A stretch of 45,415 nucleotides of DNA from Escherichia sp. MOD1-EC7003 (lineage in GTDB: Bacteria; Pseudomonadota; Gammaproteobacteria; Enterobacterales; Enterobacteriaceae), in the NCBI RefSeq assembly GCF_002965065.1, contig NZ_PTRE01000057.1, positions 1-45,415 of the forward strand. Reading direction: 5' to 3'. The notes beneath the pieces are model-generated. The model ran no database searches and was not told the origin of the DNA. It saw only the letters and a list, made by a program, of their open reading frames with translations. Positions within the stretch are counted from its first letter, which is position 1. Each line of letters starts with the position of its first letter. Position numbers and translations under genes: made by a program. Of the stretch, positions 37,108 to 45,415 are shown piece after piece.

Positions 37108-39988
37108 TCTTTTCACTCATCTGGGGCATTGTTTGCTGCAACGCGCTGACGTTCTCCCACACTTTCCAGCCTTCAGGATGCACATATTCGGCTTTCCCGT
37201 TCTGGCTGCCGGAAATCTGCGACAGAATAGCCATGCCTTGCGGCTCGACCACCGCCTGATGAAAGAAATCAGCCAGTTTTTGCGGCGTCAGCAGTTTTAT
37301 CTGGGCAACGATTTTATCACGCGAATCAAAGCGCATATTGCCGCGATCGAAATCTTTACTTAACTTCGATGCTTCTTCTCCGAGCGTTTGCGGTGCCTGC
37401 TGCATCTGGGTAATTACCGCCAGCTGGATTTGCGCAAACTCTTCTGGCTTCATCGCCCGCAATTTTGCCTCTGTAGTCGGGAAAAACGCCTTGTAACGTT
37501 CCCACAAGAATGAAGGCTGTTTATCATTGCTTTGCAACAGGAAGCCCATGCCCCACTGACGCCCCACGCTCATTGGGAACGCGAACACGGCATAGCCCAA
37601 CTGTTCTTCGGTACGCAACTGATTGTAGAACCACGGCTGTACAATCTGCCCCAACAGAGAGCTATAGGCTGAACTGTTGTATTCATCGTAGCCAGTCGGT
37701 ACAAATACCGCTGCCAGTGCGGAGTCGGTGCTGTTACCGGCTTTTTCAAAGATGACGGATTGTTTTTTATCGACCAGGACATCTTTGTTACGACACCACT
37801 CTGAACCATCAGCGCCCAACTGTTTTTGCACATCGCGTGCCAGCGTTATTGCCTGGGTTTCGGTCATGTTGCCGATAATCATAAACTCTGGTCGAGCCCC
37901 TGATTTTAAGGCGTCGCGATAGGCCAGCACCTCTTTAAGAGTAATGGAGGACAAAATTTTACGCCGTTCATCTCGCGAGAAATACGGCACCTGCGAGAGC
38001 ATCTGCGCGGGCATAATCGCTTGCTCGAACGCTTTGCCCTTTTCTGCGGAATCCATCATCTGGTTATACCAGGACTTCGCTTGCTCAAGCTGATCTTCCG
38101 TAGCGGTATAGCTAAAGTAGCCCTCCAGAAGAGCCAGGAAAAGCTGCGGCAGACGCTGAGTGTAACCATTGGCATTAACCATAAGGCCATTGTTTGCATT
38201 GGTGGAAAAACTGATGCCACCAACCGACGCCTGATTGCTTAACTGATCAAGTGCCAGCCCAGCGAGATAATCATTGAGCGCAAACATCACCTGATTACGG
38301 GCGCTGTCCATGGCTTTCGGGTTACGCAAAATCAGGCTGACATCGGCTTTAGGCTCGCTGGCAAAATAACGGCTCGGCGCATATACCACACGCAGATTCG
38401 ACTCATCAACAATCAGCTCTGGATGGTCGTATTTCTTTTCTGACTTAATCAGCGAGAAATTGTCAGGAATATAGCGGTTAAGTTCCGGCAAGGAGAGCGC
38501 AATGTTGGCCGCTTTTTTCTGCCAGTCAGCGAAGGTTTGTTCGCTGATTTTATCGACCTGATACGGCGCATCGACAAAGTAAGCCGTTTTATTGTGCGGC
38601 TCTTTCGGGCTGATATACCAGATACGCGCATTCTGCGGCGTCATCATCGCCAGACGCTCTTTTACTGCTTTAGCGTCGTAGCGATCGGCAATATTGACCG
38701 CATCCAGCGTATGCTCAACAGGAACGCGAATCATCGTATCAGCCAGCCATTCCACGTAATCCATATCACGGGTGATTGACGGATAACGGAAGTCGATATC
38801 CAGCACATTCGCCAGTTCATCGAAGTATTGTTTTTCAATCCCTTTTTCGCGTAACAGATTAAGGTAGCTAAAAATGGCCGCCACAACCTGATCGCGATTC
38901 GCCAGACCTTTATCGGTTAAAGACGCAGAGATCGCTAATACACCGCTGTTGCCGTTAACAATAGGATCGGAGCTGGCGCCAATGCCCTCAACAAATCCCT
39001 GCTTTTGCAGCCAGTCAGAAAGCGTTCCAGGGCTGCGATTGCCAATCAGATAGGTAATCAATTCATCCGTTTTACTGCGGAACTTCGCCGAATTGTTATC
39101 GATGCGAAACTCAACGCGCAGAACTTTACGCGGCAGCGCCGGGACGTAATGAATGATAATGCCCTTTTGCGCGTCGGTGACTACCGGCACGGTGATTTCC
39201 GGTTTTTTGCTCTCTTTGTTCGGCACGCGACCAAAGGTGTCTGCCGCCATTTGTGCCAACTTCGGCAGCGGTTTATTACTGTAAATAACGGACTTCATCA
39301 GATTGGCAGAATAGTACTTCTCGTGGAAATCTTTCAGCGCCTGCTGTACCGGATTACCAGGTTTGTCGCTTAAAGTTTCGAGGTTACCGCCAGAAAACTT
39401 TGCACCGGGGTGTGCCGGGTTAATGGTTTCTGCGCTGACCTGTGCCATGCGCATCCCGTCACGCGTACGCGCCATGGTTAATTCAGCGTTCACCGCATTA
39501 CGCTCACGTTCTGCATATTTCTTGTCGAGCAACGGTTCAGCGATAGCGTCTGCCAGGCGGTCTACCGCACCGGGCAAGGCGTCGTTCTCAACTTCCAGAT
39601 AGAAAGCCGTGCGATACGGTGCCGTGCTGGCATTGTGACTGCCGCCGTGCATTTTGAGGTATTCAGCCAGACTGTCAGCCTGCGGATACTTTTTCGACCC
39701 CATCAGACTCATATGTTCAAGGTAATGTGCCAGCCCCTGGTACGCCTCGGGATCTTCCAGCGACCCAACGGGCACCACCAGCGCCGAGAGCGATTTAACC
39801 GCCTGCGGATCAGAAACCAGCAAGACCACCATACCGTTATCCAGACATATAGCCTGATACTGGCGGTTATCTTTATCACTTTTACGGATGGTTTCCTGAA
39901 TCGGCAGCCATCCCGTTTCTGCCTGACTTAAGGGTACCCAAAGGGCAACAAACAACAATAATGCTTTGAACCAGGTGCTGCGGGGCAT
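37100..39988 (-). CDS. ptrA: PtrA, periplasmic protease III (pitrilysin)
   Basis: The 962-residue protein starts with a Sec signal peptide, MPRSTWFKALLLFVALWVPL, with likely cleavage after SQA. The inverted zinc motif HYLEHMSLMG (HxxEH, about residues 88-92) and the distal glutamate in ERNAVNAEL show an M16-family metalloprotease. It degrades small proteins and peptides such as insulin chains in the periplasm. Its presence between recC and recB, functionally unrelated genes, is the normal E. coli arrangement. The stop lies inside the recB start region. Confidence 0.97.
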   Translation of the reverse strand: MPRSTWFKALLLFVALWVPLSQAETGWLPIQETIRKSDKDNRQYQAICLDNGMVVLLVSDPQAVKSLSALVVPVGSLEDPEAYQGLAHYLEHMSLMGSKKYPQADSLAEYLKMHGGSHNASTAPYRTAFYLEVENDALPGAVDRLADAIAEPLLDKKYAERERNAVNAELTMARTRDGMRMAQVSAETINPAHPGAKFSGGNLETLSDKPGNPVQQALKDFHEKYYSANLMKSVIYSNKPLPKLAQMAADTFGRVPNKESKKPEITVPVVTDAQKGIIIHYVPALPRKVLRVEFRIDNNSAKFRSKTDELITYLIGNRSPGTLSDWLQKQGFVEGIGASSDPIVNGNSGVLAISASLTDKGLANRDQVVAAIFSYLNLLREKGIEKQYFDELANVLDIDFRYPSITRDMDYVEWLADTMIRVPVEHTLDAVNIADRYDAKAVKERLAMMTPQNARIWYISPKEPHNKTAYFVDAPYQVDKISEQTFADWQKKAANIALSLPELNRYIPDNFSLIKSEKKYDHPELIVDESNLRVVYAPSRYFASEPKADVSLILRNPKAMDSARNQVMFALNDYLAGLALDQLSNQASVGGISFSTNANNGLMVNANGYTQRLPQLFLALLEGYFSYTATEDQLEQAKSWYNQMMDSAEKGKAFEQAIMPAQMLSQVPYFSRDERRKILSSITLKEVLAYRDALKSGARPEFMIIGNMTETQAITLARDVQKQLGADGSEWCRNKDVLVDKKQSVIFEKAGNSTDSALAAVFVPTGYDEYNSSAYSSLLGQIVQPWFYNQLRTEEQLGYAVFAFPMSVGRQWGMGFLLQSNDKQPSFLWERYKAFFPTTEAKLRAMKPEEFAQIQLAVITQMQQAPQTLGEEASKLSKDFDRGNMRFDSRDKIVAQIKLLTPQKLADFFHQAVVEPQGMAILSQISGSQNGKAEYVHPEGWKVWENVSALQQTMPQMSEKNE

Positions 39989-40163
39989 TCACGGACCTCA
40001 TTATCAACTTTATTTTCTAGCCAGATTCAACACGTTAACGCAAATCATCTGCCAGAATTTAATCTTGCGCTGAACGAGTCAGCCTATGTCTATATAACCA
40101 TCAGTCCGCGACTGGTGCGCATCATAAAGCAAGCGAATAAATTGCGCAATTTTTATACAACAC

Positions 40164-43100
40164 TCATGACTGATTAAAGCGAAACAGCGGTAACAGGAAA
40201 CGTTGCGACTGTTCAACGATGGTTTCCATTGTCTCTGGTGTTAATTGCCGCCAGAGCCGTTGATACCAGATATCGTCACCTTCTCCACGCACCATCATGT
40301 TGCCTTCGTAAGCCTGAAGGAATTTCGTACGGGCTTTTTGCAAAGTGGAATCGTCATCCAACATGGCATCGTTTTGCGCGTCATAACAATTTTTTAGCCA
40401 CGCGCCGCCACTTTCAGGTAACACCAGCAACGGCGCGGACATTCCTTCACGATACCCCTCAATCAGTTGTGAGAGGTAATGCAAAGCCTGTTCAGCGGCA
40501 AGCGGTGGAAAACGCCACTCGCCGTCTTTGCGTAGAAAAAGGCGACTTTCACCATTACCACCGCTGGCACAGTAGACAAGGTGTTCCAGCCAAAGTTGCA
40601 TTCCCTGCGCCACACTTAATAAAGAGGGACGCCAGCGCAACAGGCCATCCGGCTGCACCTGCGGCAACCAGCCAGTTATCCGCACACCGTTGCAGACGAG
40701 ATCAATTTCCATACTCTGCCCCGGCTGGCGACAGGCAATGACTCTGTCAGCAAGCTGCTGCATCTCCTGGCACTGTGTTTCCCAGAAAATTTCACCAAAA
40801 GCGCCATACGGTAAATCACCTGCTGCCCGGAAGCGGCGGAACAAGCGTTCGGCATCATCCTGCTCAACCAGTGCATTCAATAACTGCTGGTTGATTTGAT
40901 AACGACTAAGCCCTTCAAGAATAAAAGGTTCGGTGTCGGGAATTTCGCTGTCTTCGGTACGGAAGTTCACCTGCAAACGCATCTGGAAAAATGCCCGCAC
41001 CGGATGTGCCCAGAATCGTTGTAGCGTTTCCAGCGGCACGGTTTCCGGTAAGATAAACGGCAGCGGCTGAACAAATTCAGAATGTGCCTTACCAGCCTGG
41101 CTGGCCGCAGGTAGCCATTCACGAGCATAGCTTTGTCGTTCGCCTGGCTGGTAGTTTTGTGGATCAAACGGCATTCGGGTATGGAGGCAAGTAAGATGCG
41201 CTTTTACCCTTGCTTCGCTTTCATCACAGTTGAGCGCTTCATCGCCCGGTAGATAATGGCTTTGCCCGATGTAGTCGATCAGTTCCTGCACCAGCACCGA
41301 CGGGAAACGTTCACTGTTATCCTGAATGGAACGCCCGATATAGCTGATATAGAGTTTTTGCTGCGCGGAAATTAACGCTTCCAGGAACAGATAGCGGTCA
41401 TCATCGCGACGGCTACGGTCGCCACGCTTCGGTTTCTGGCTCATCAGGTCAAAGCCCAATGGCGCAAGCTGGCGTGGATAAACGCCGTCGTTCATTCCCA
41501 GCAGGCAAACCACTTTGAACGGAATTGAACGCATTGGCATCAGAGTACAAATGTTAACCGGCCCGGCGAGAAAACGCTGGCTGATACGTTCTTGATCCAG
41601 GCGCTGTGCCAGTTCATCACGCAATAGTGACAGCGGCACCGCGTCGCCATACTGCGCACCTAAACCTTCGGCGATAATCGCCTGCCATTGTTGTTCGATC
41701 AGCGTCATCGCCGCTTCGGTTTCCGCATCCGGCAGGAAGAAGGCGTTGAGCATATCGCGACAAACCGGCAACCACTCTTCCAGCGGACGCTCCTGCGCCA
41801 GCCCGCGACGCCAGATATTCAGCTGCATTAGCAGTGACGCCAGGTGCCCCACCAGTTCTGCAATTAAGCCGCTCGACTCATCGTAAGGCAGAACCGATTG
41901 CCACTCGCCCTGCGCGCTTTCCATCGCGTAGCCCAGCAACATGCGCGTCAGGCCAAACCGCCAGGTGTGTTGACCGGTGGCGGGGAGTTCCAGCTCGCGA
42001 ACGTTGTCGTCATCTATCCCCCAACGAATGCCGGATTCGTTGACCCACTGGCGTAAATAACGCAGCCCTTCTTCGGTAATGTCAAACCGCGCCGCCAGCA
42101 CCGGCACGTCCAGTAGCGCCAGCACATCCTCTGACACAAAGCGACTGTCAGGCAGTGATAACAGGCTGATAAACGCTTCCAGTACCGGATGTGACTGCCG
42201 CGCCCGACGGTCGGAAATGGCGTAAGGCAGGTAACGATCCGCAGGTGCACTACCAAACACTGCCTGAATAAACGGGCTATAGCTGTCGATATCAGCCACC
42301 ATCACGATGATGTCGCGCGGAGTAAGTGTCGGGTCTTCCTCCAGCATCGCCAGCAGGCGATCGTGTAAAACTTCAACTTCACGCTGCGGGCTATGGCAAA
42401 CATGGAAGGTGATACTGCTATCCAGTGGATCAAGCGGACGTTTGTTATCGCTACGGGAAAACTCTTCGATGTTCACACCAGCAACGGCACGATTTTCCAG
42501 TTCCAGAATGTCAGACTGAATGTTATGCAGCAGGTTGTCTGGCGTAACATCGACAAAAGCGTCCAGCTCCTGGCTGCTCTCCAGGTCAGAAAGGAGATAA
42601 ATGTAGTCGCGCCCAAGCTTACCCCATGAGGCCAGCAGTGGGTTGCCAACATCCTGTTCACCATCGCTGTTAAAGAGCTGCCCGGCATTTTCGCTGTCGC
42701 GAAATAGCGGTAATTCGCGATCTTCAAAACTGTGTCGCCGCTGGCGAGTCAGCAGTTTCGCCAGATAAGCAGGATCTTTAATGTCGCCCCAGTAATAACG
42801 GCAGGGGTTGGTAAACAGGAGATGGATTTCAATATGTTTACCCAGCGCCTGTAGCGCCTGGAGATAAACAGGCGGTAACGCGGAAATACCGCATATAAAG
42901 ACGCGCGAAGGTAACCCCGAAGGGCAGGTCGTCGCGGACTCCAGCGTTTCGATAAAGCGTTGATAGAGATTGGCACGGTGCCAGCACGGTTGCCCGAGTT
43001 CATGGGTATATTCCACCAGCGCCTTCCACAACGGCGCTTGCCAGGTCTGCGCTTCTCCCAGCCCTTCAACCAGATGCCCCGCTTCCCACTGTGCCAGCCA

Positions 43101-43532
43101 GTCCGGGCGATAGACCAGATACTGGTCAAACAGGTCTGCCGCTTTTGAAGAAAGCTGGAACAGTTTTCGCTTGTCGCTATCGTCAGTCAGATAATGCCGC
43201 AACAGGGTAAAGTCTTCGCGCTCCAACAGTTGCGGCAGCAGAGTCATCAGTTTCCAGCTCATGCTCTGTTTGTTAAAGGCGCTCTCTTTGGGGATCTCCG
43301 GTAACACCCGGACGAACATATCCCAGATAAAACTCGCTGGCAGCGGAAAATCAATGTTTGCCGCAATACCAAACTTTTGCGACAGGGTCATTTGCAGCCA
43401 CTGCGCCATACCGGTACTTTGCACCAGAATCATTTCTGGTTCGAAAGGATCGTCCAGCCGTTCGCGTTCGACAATAAACTCCATCAACGCTTCCAGCACG
43501 TCCAGACGATTGGAATGGTAGACCCTTAACAT
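40164..43532 (-). CDS. recC: RecC, exonuclease V gamma subunit (Chi recognition)
   Basis: The 1122-residue protein has the E. coli RecC length and opens MLRVYHSNRLDVLEALMEF. It has an inactivated helicase fold (residues about 1-800) and a nuclease-like C-terminal part, and it reads the Chi octamer in the 3' strand. Segments PLDSSITFHVCHSPQREVEVLHDRLL and CTLMPMRSIPFKVVCLLGMNDGVYPR are typical. It follows ppdC by 12 bp, so it can be read from the ppd operon as well as from its own promoter. A 175-bp gap, in which I see no gene, separates it from ptrA. Confidence 0.97.
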   Translation of the reverse strand: MLRVYHSNRLDVLEALMEFIVERERLDDPFEPEMILVQSTGMAQWLQMTLSQKFGIAANIDFPLPASFIWDMFVRVLPEIPKESAFNKQSMSWKLMTLLPQLLEREDFTLLRHYLTDDSDKRKLFQLSSKAADLFDQYLVYRPDWLAQWEAGHLVEGLGEAQTWQAPLWKALVEYTHELGQPCWHRANLYQRFIETLESATTCPSGLPSRVFICGISALPPVYLQALQALGKHIEIHLLFTNPCRYYWGDIKDPAYLAKLLTRQRRHSFEDRELPLFRDSENAGQLFNSDGEQDVGNPLLASWGKLGRDYIYLLSDLESSQELDAFVDVTPDNLLHNIQSDILELENRAVAGVNIEEFSRSDNKRPLDPLDSSITFHVCHSPQREVEVLHDRLLAMLEEDPTLTPRDIIVMVADIDSYSPFIQAVFGSAPADRYLPYAISDRRARQSHPVLEAFISLLSLPDSRFVSEDVLALLDVPVLAARFDITEEGLRYLRQWVNESGIRWGIDDDNVRELELPATGQHTWRFGLTRMLLGYAMESAQGEWQSVLPYDESSGLIAELVGHLASLLMQLNIWRRGLAQERPLEEWLPVCRDMLNAFFLPDAETEAAMTLIEQQWQAIIAEGLGAQYGDAVPLSLLRDELAQRLDQERISQRFLAGPVNICTLMPMRSIPFKVVCLLGMNDGVYPRQLAPLGFDLMSQKPKRGDRSRRDDDRYLFLEALISAQQKLYISYIGRSIQDNSERFPSVLVQELIDYIGQSHYLPGDEALNCDESEARVKAHLTCLHTRMPFDPQNYQPGERQSYAREWLPAASQAGKAHSEFVQPLPFILPETVPLETLQRFWAHPVRAFFQMRLQVNFRTEDSEIPDTEPFILEGLSRYQINQQLLNALVEQDDAERLFRRFRAAGDLPYGAFGEIFWETQCQEMQQLADRVIACRQPGQSMEIDLVCNGVRITGWLPQVQPDGLLRWRPSLLSVAQGMQLWLEHLVYCASGGNGESRLFLRKDGEWRFPPLAAEQALHYLSQLIEGYREGMSAPLLVLPESGGAWLKNCYDAQNDAMLDDDSTLQKARTKFLQAYEGNMMVRGEGDDIWYQRLWRQLTPETMETIVEQSQRFLLPLFRFNQS

Positions 43533-43544
43533 AGCGGCTCCTGA

Positions 43545-43868
43545 CTACTGACGATTCGGGCAATGCAGGCGGCTCATCTCGCCTTCTCTGCCCCCGGGTG
43601 AAACTAGCGTAACGCTGATGCTGACACATCCCGCCTGCGATGTCTGCATTCGGTTGACCTGCCAGTTGGCAGGTGGCGAAATCGCGCGCAGTTGCGTTTG
43701 CTGCCAGCCATGCCGCCAGAGCTGTTGGTACTGGTTTCTGCTGGCAAGACTGTTCATTAATGTTCGCTGGAAACCCGATAACGCAGTGACAATCATCACC
43801 ATCAGCACCATCGCCAACATTACCTCCGGCAGGCTAAAGCCTTGTTGATTCTTCAGGGAAGCTGACAT
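43545..43868 (-). CDS. ppdC: PpdC, prepilin-like protein
   Basis: The ATG at 43868 ([23 protein letters not shown]) gives 107 residues as in E. coli. The sequence [23 protein letters not shown] is a type IV prepilin N-terminus: cleavage after Gly10, Phe at +1, Glu at +5, then a hydrophobic helix. It is a minor pilin-like protein whose function in E. coli is not settled. Its start lies inside the last codons of the ygdB frame (16-nt overlap), so loss of ygdB translation might lower its expression. Confidence 0.93.
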   Translation of the reverse strand: MSASLKNQQGFSLPEVMLAMVLMVMIVTALSGFQRTLMNSLASRNQYQQLWRHGWQQTQLRAISPPANWQVNRMQTSQAGCVSISVTLVSPGGREGEMSRLHCPNRQ

Positions 43869-44260
43869 AATGCCCTCTCTTTTTGCGGACAAAAGTCGCT
43901 CCAGCCGCGTGGCGAAAAAACAATGTTTCCATCGATGACCTCGCCTGTTCGCCATAACGAAACGCCTTCATAACCAGCAATCAATAAGGCTTCTTTGTCT
44001 GCCAGTAAACGCAGACAAACCTAGGCACCGGTGGCAGCGTACAGTAAGCACTGAACTGCGGGCTGCGTCTGCCAGGAGTGCATTTTGCCCCACTCCAGCG
44101 CCGACTGAACGATGGCCTGGCGACGCAATGACTGGCTTTCCATAGTCACCCGAGAGGCAAAACTACGATCCTGCTGACTCATTCCTTGCAATAGCAAGCT
44201 ACCTAAAACCAGCAGCATCAGGACCAGAGCCAGTGACGAAACACCCTTTTCGCGGTTCAC
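43853..44260 (-). pseudogene. ygdB: ygdB (prepilin-cluster protein), interrupted by an amber codon
   Basis: From ATG 44260 the frame reads [20 protein letters not shown], an N-terminal membrane helix, to codon 79. Codon 80 (44023-44021 on the minus strand) is TAG. The same frame then runs on as [19 protein letters not shown] and further without another stop to a TGA at 43853, which would give the 135 residues normal for YgdB. Point mutation therefore explains the break better than a frameshift. The product is a membrane-anchored protein of unsettled function in the ppd cluster. The truncated product is 79 residues and lacks the C-terminal domain with its Cys residues. Confidence 0.88.
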
Positions 44261-44820
44261 AGGTTGAATCCTGTCACGCTATAGCTGGCATCCACCACGG
44301 TTTGTGGTTCTGCCTTACTGGCACCGCGCATATTAACCGTCAACATCGGCGAGAAACCGCTGACATCCTGACGTACGACCTGAAAAGTGTCGATAATGAT
44401 GGCATCCGGATTCGTGACTTTATCCCAGCCCTTACCTTCACAGGATGTCGCACCGCGTAATGTTTCCAGCACATGCTCCTTCAGACGAAATCCAATCTGG
44501 TCGGACTCTTTTACCGGTTCGCGATCCCAGATACCGTTACTGTTCGCATCCCACTGCACAATGATACAGTCGCCCTGTCCGACAATTTCCACCCCTTCCC
44601 CCGTACAGCTGCCATGACAATAACCCGCCCTCTGGAGATGCTTCGCGACGGTAAATACCCGCAGCCAGATTTCATCTTCCAGTGCCAGCTTACGGGTGCT
44701 CGTTAAACTTTCACGCTGTAACGCAGGCAGAAAGCGTGCAGCCCCCAGCAACAATACGCTACTGATCGCCATAGCAATCAACACTTCCAGCAGAGAAAAA
44801 CCTTGCTCTTTTACAGGCAT
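44257..44820 (-). CDS. ppdB: PpdB, prepilin-like protein (PilW/PulJ-like)
   Basis: The ATG at 44820 ([21 protein letters not shown]) gives 187 residues, as in E. coli. It has the classic prepilin peptidase site [13 protein letters not shown], with Glu at +5. The C-terminal domain has Cys pairs in [12 protein letters not shown] and [17 protein letters not shown], as in the minor pseudopilin J family. It overlaps ygdB by 4 nt and ppdA by 10 nt. Expression in laboratory E. coli is thought to be low. Confidence 0.93.
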   Translation of the reverse strand: MPVKEQGFSLLEVLIAMAISSVLLLGAARFLPALQRESLTSTRKLALEDEIWLRVFTVAKHLQRAGYCHGSCTGEGVEIVGQGDCIIVQWDANSNGIWDREPVKESDQIGFRLKEHVLETLRGATSCEGKGWDKVTNPDAIIIDTFQVVRQDVSGFSPMLTVNMRGASKAEPQTVVDASYSVTGFNL

Positions 44821-45281
44821 CCTTCTGTTTCTCCTTGCTGACAAAGCCGGAGTCTTCCCCACGGTGAAACTACCAGCCACCACTCACCCGTTGAGTTTTT
44901 GAAGCGAATATGTCCCGCCCATGCGGTATTGCGCAGGCCAAAGAAAGTGAGCGAAGGTGTCAGGTCGCTCATTTCGACTTCAGGCCAGCGTGGCACAAAG
45001 ACCAACGGTGAACTGCCACGACAGGTATTCGCCCCAGCAACGGAACTCACAAGGCACCATAACGTCCCCTCCCTGATAACACTGATACTGTGGTCGCGGT
45101 TATGCCAGTTGGCATCTTCACGTAAATAGAGCAAATAGTCCCGCGCCTGGCTGGCGGTTTGCCATAGCCGTTGCGACTGCTGCCAGTATTGCCAGCCATA
45201 GAGCCCACTTGCGCTTAGCATGACCAAAATCAGCATCGCGACCAGCGTTTCAATCAGCGTATAACCACGTTGTGTTTTCAT
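44811..45281 (-). CDS. ppdA: PpdA, prepilin-like protein (GspH/FimT-like)
   Basis: The 156-residue protein opens [21 protein letters not shown]: prepilin cleavage after Gly6, Tyr at +1, Glu at +5, then a hydrophobic helix. It is the first gene of ppdA-ppdB-ygdB-ppdC-recC. The region before the ATG has no convincing Shine-Dalgarno sequence, so translation may be weak. Upstream, 45282-45415 holds no gene; in K-12 thyA lies a little farther on. Confidence 0.93.
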   Translation of the reverse strand: MKTQRGYTLIETLVAMLILVMLSASGLYGWQYWQQSQRLWQTASQARDYLLYLREDANWHNRDHSISVIREGTLWCLVSSVAGANTCRGSSPLVFVPRWPEVEMSDLTPSLTFFGLRNTAWAGHIRFKNSTGEWWLVVSPWGRLRLCQQGETEGCL

Positions 45282-45415
45282 GCCGGCAGTATGCCGCGAG
45301 GAGAAAAAAAGACGAGGACCAGTTTCTATTTCTTCGGCGCGTCTTCCGGACTATTGTAACCGGCTCATTTAAACCGTCTGGTCTGTTTCCTCCGGCTCTA
45401 CAAAAATAATGTCCA

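Noticed and set aside
37100..39988. ptrA between recC and recB as an insertion
   Set aside because: This is the ordinary E. coli gene order, not a mobile insertion.

Overview
The window looks like chromosomal DNA of Escherichia coli, or a very close relative such as Shigella. The right third (about 28.8-45.4 kb) has the E. coli backbone order amiC-argA-recD-recB-ptrA-recC-ppdC-ygdB-ppdB-ppdA, and the proteins read almost like the K-12 versions as I remember them (no alignment was run). The left two thirds are a vitamin B12 / 1,2-propanediol catabolic island (cbi-pocR-pduF-pdu-cobD). Salmonella and Citrobacter carry such an island, but K-12 lacks it.

Layout. 1-7478, minus strand: the proximal part of the anaerobic cobalamin operon (cbiA-B-C-D-E-T-F-G and the start of cbiH), tightly overlapped, behind a long leader (about 480 nt) with a cobalamin riboswitch at about 7578-7718. 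8021-9909, minus strand: the AraC-type activator pocR and the diffusion facilitator pduF. 9910-10432: an AT-rich divergent control region. 10433-27194, plus strand: a full pdu order pduA-B-C-D-E-G-H-J-K-L-M-N-O-P-Q-S-T-U-V-W-X. It encodes the microcompartment shell, diol dehydratase, reactivase, adenosyltransferase, cobalamin reductase, aldehyde and alcohol dehydrogenases, phosphotransacylase, and kinases. pduW carries an in-frame amber codon. 27217-27725: ten 46-bp direct copies of a REP-like palindrome plus one inverted copy, between convergent pduX and cobD. 27747-28826, minus strand: cobD, only 17 bp beyond the amiC stop codon; this is the island/backbone junction. 28844-45281: amiC (minus), argA (plus), then the minus-strand recBCD/ptrA and prepilin-like ppd cluster. 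ygdB has an in-frame amber codon.

How the genes work together. PocR, responding to propanediol, should switch on both cbi and pdu; PduF admits the diol. Cbi enzymes build the corrin ring under riboswitch feedback. PduX (Thr kinase) and CobD (Thr-phosphate decarboxylase) make the aminopropanol-phosphate used by CbiB, and PduO adenosylates the corrinoid for the PduCDE dehydratase inside the shell. PduP, PduQ and PduL turn propionaldehyde into propanol and propionyl-phosphate. PduW would normally make ATP from propionyl-phosphate but looks broken here.

The enzymatic systems are well known. What is less ordinary is the REP-like tandem array, the position of cobD directly behind the housekeeping gene amiC, a repeated palindrome that may be the PocR operator, and two amber-interrupted genes.
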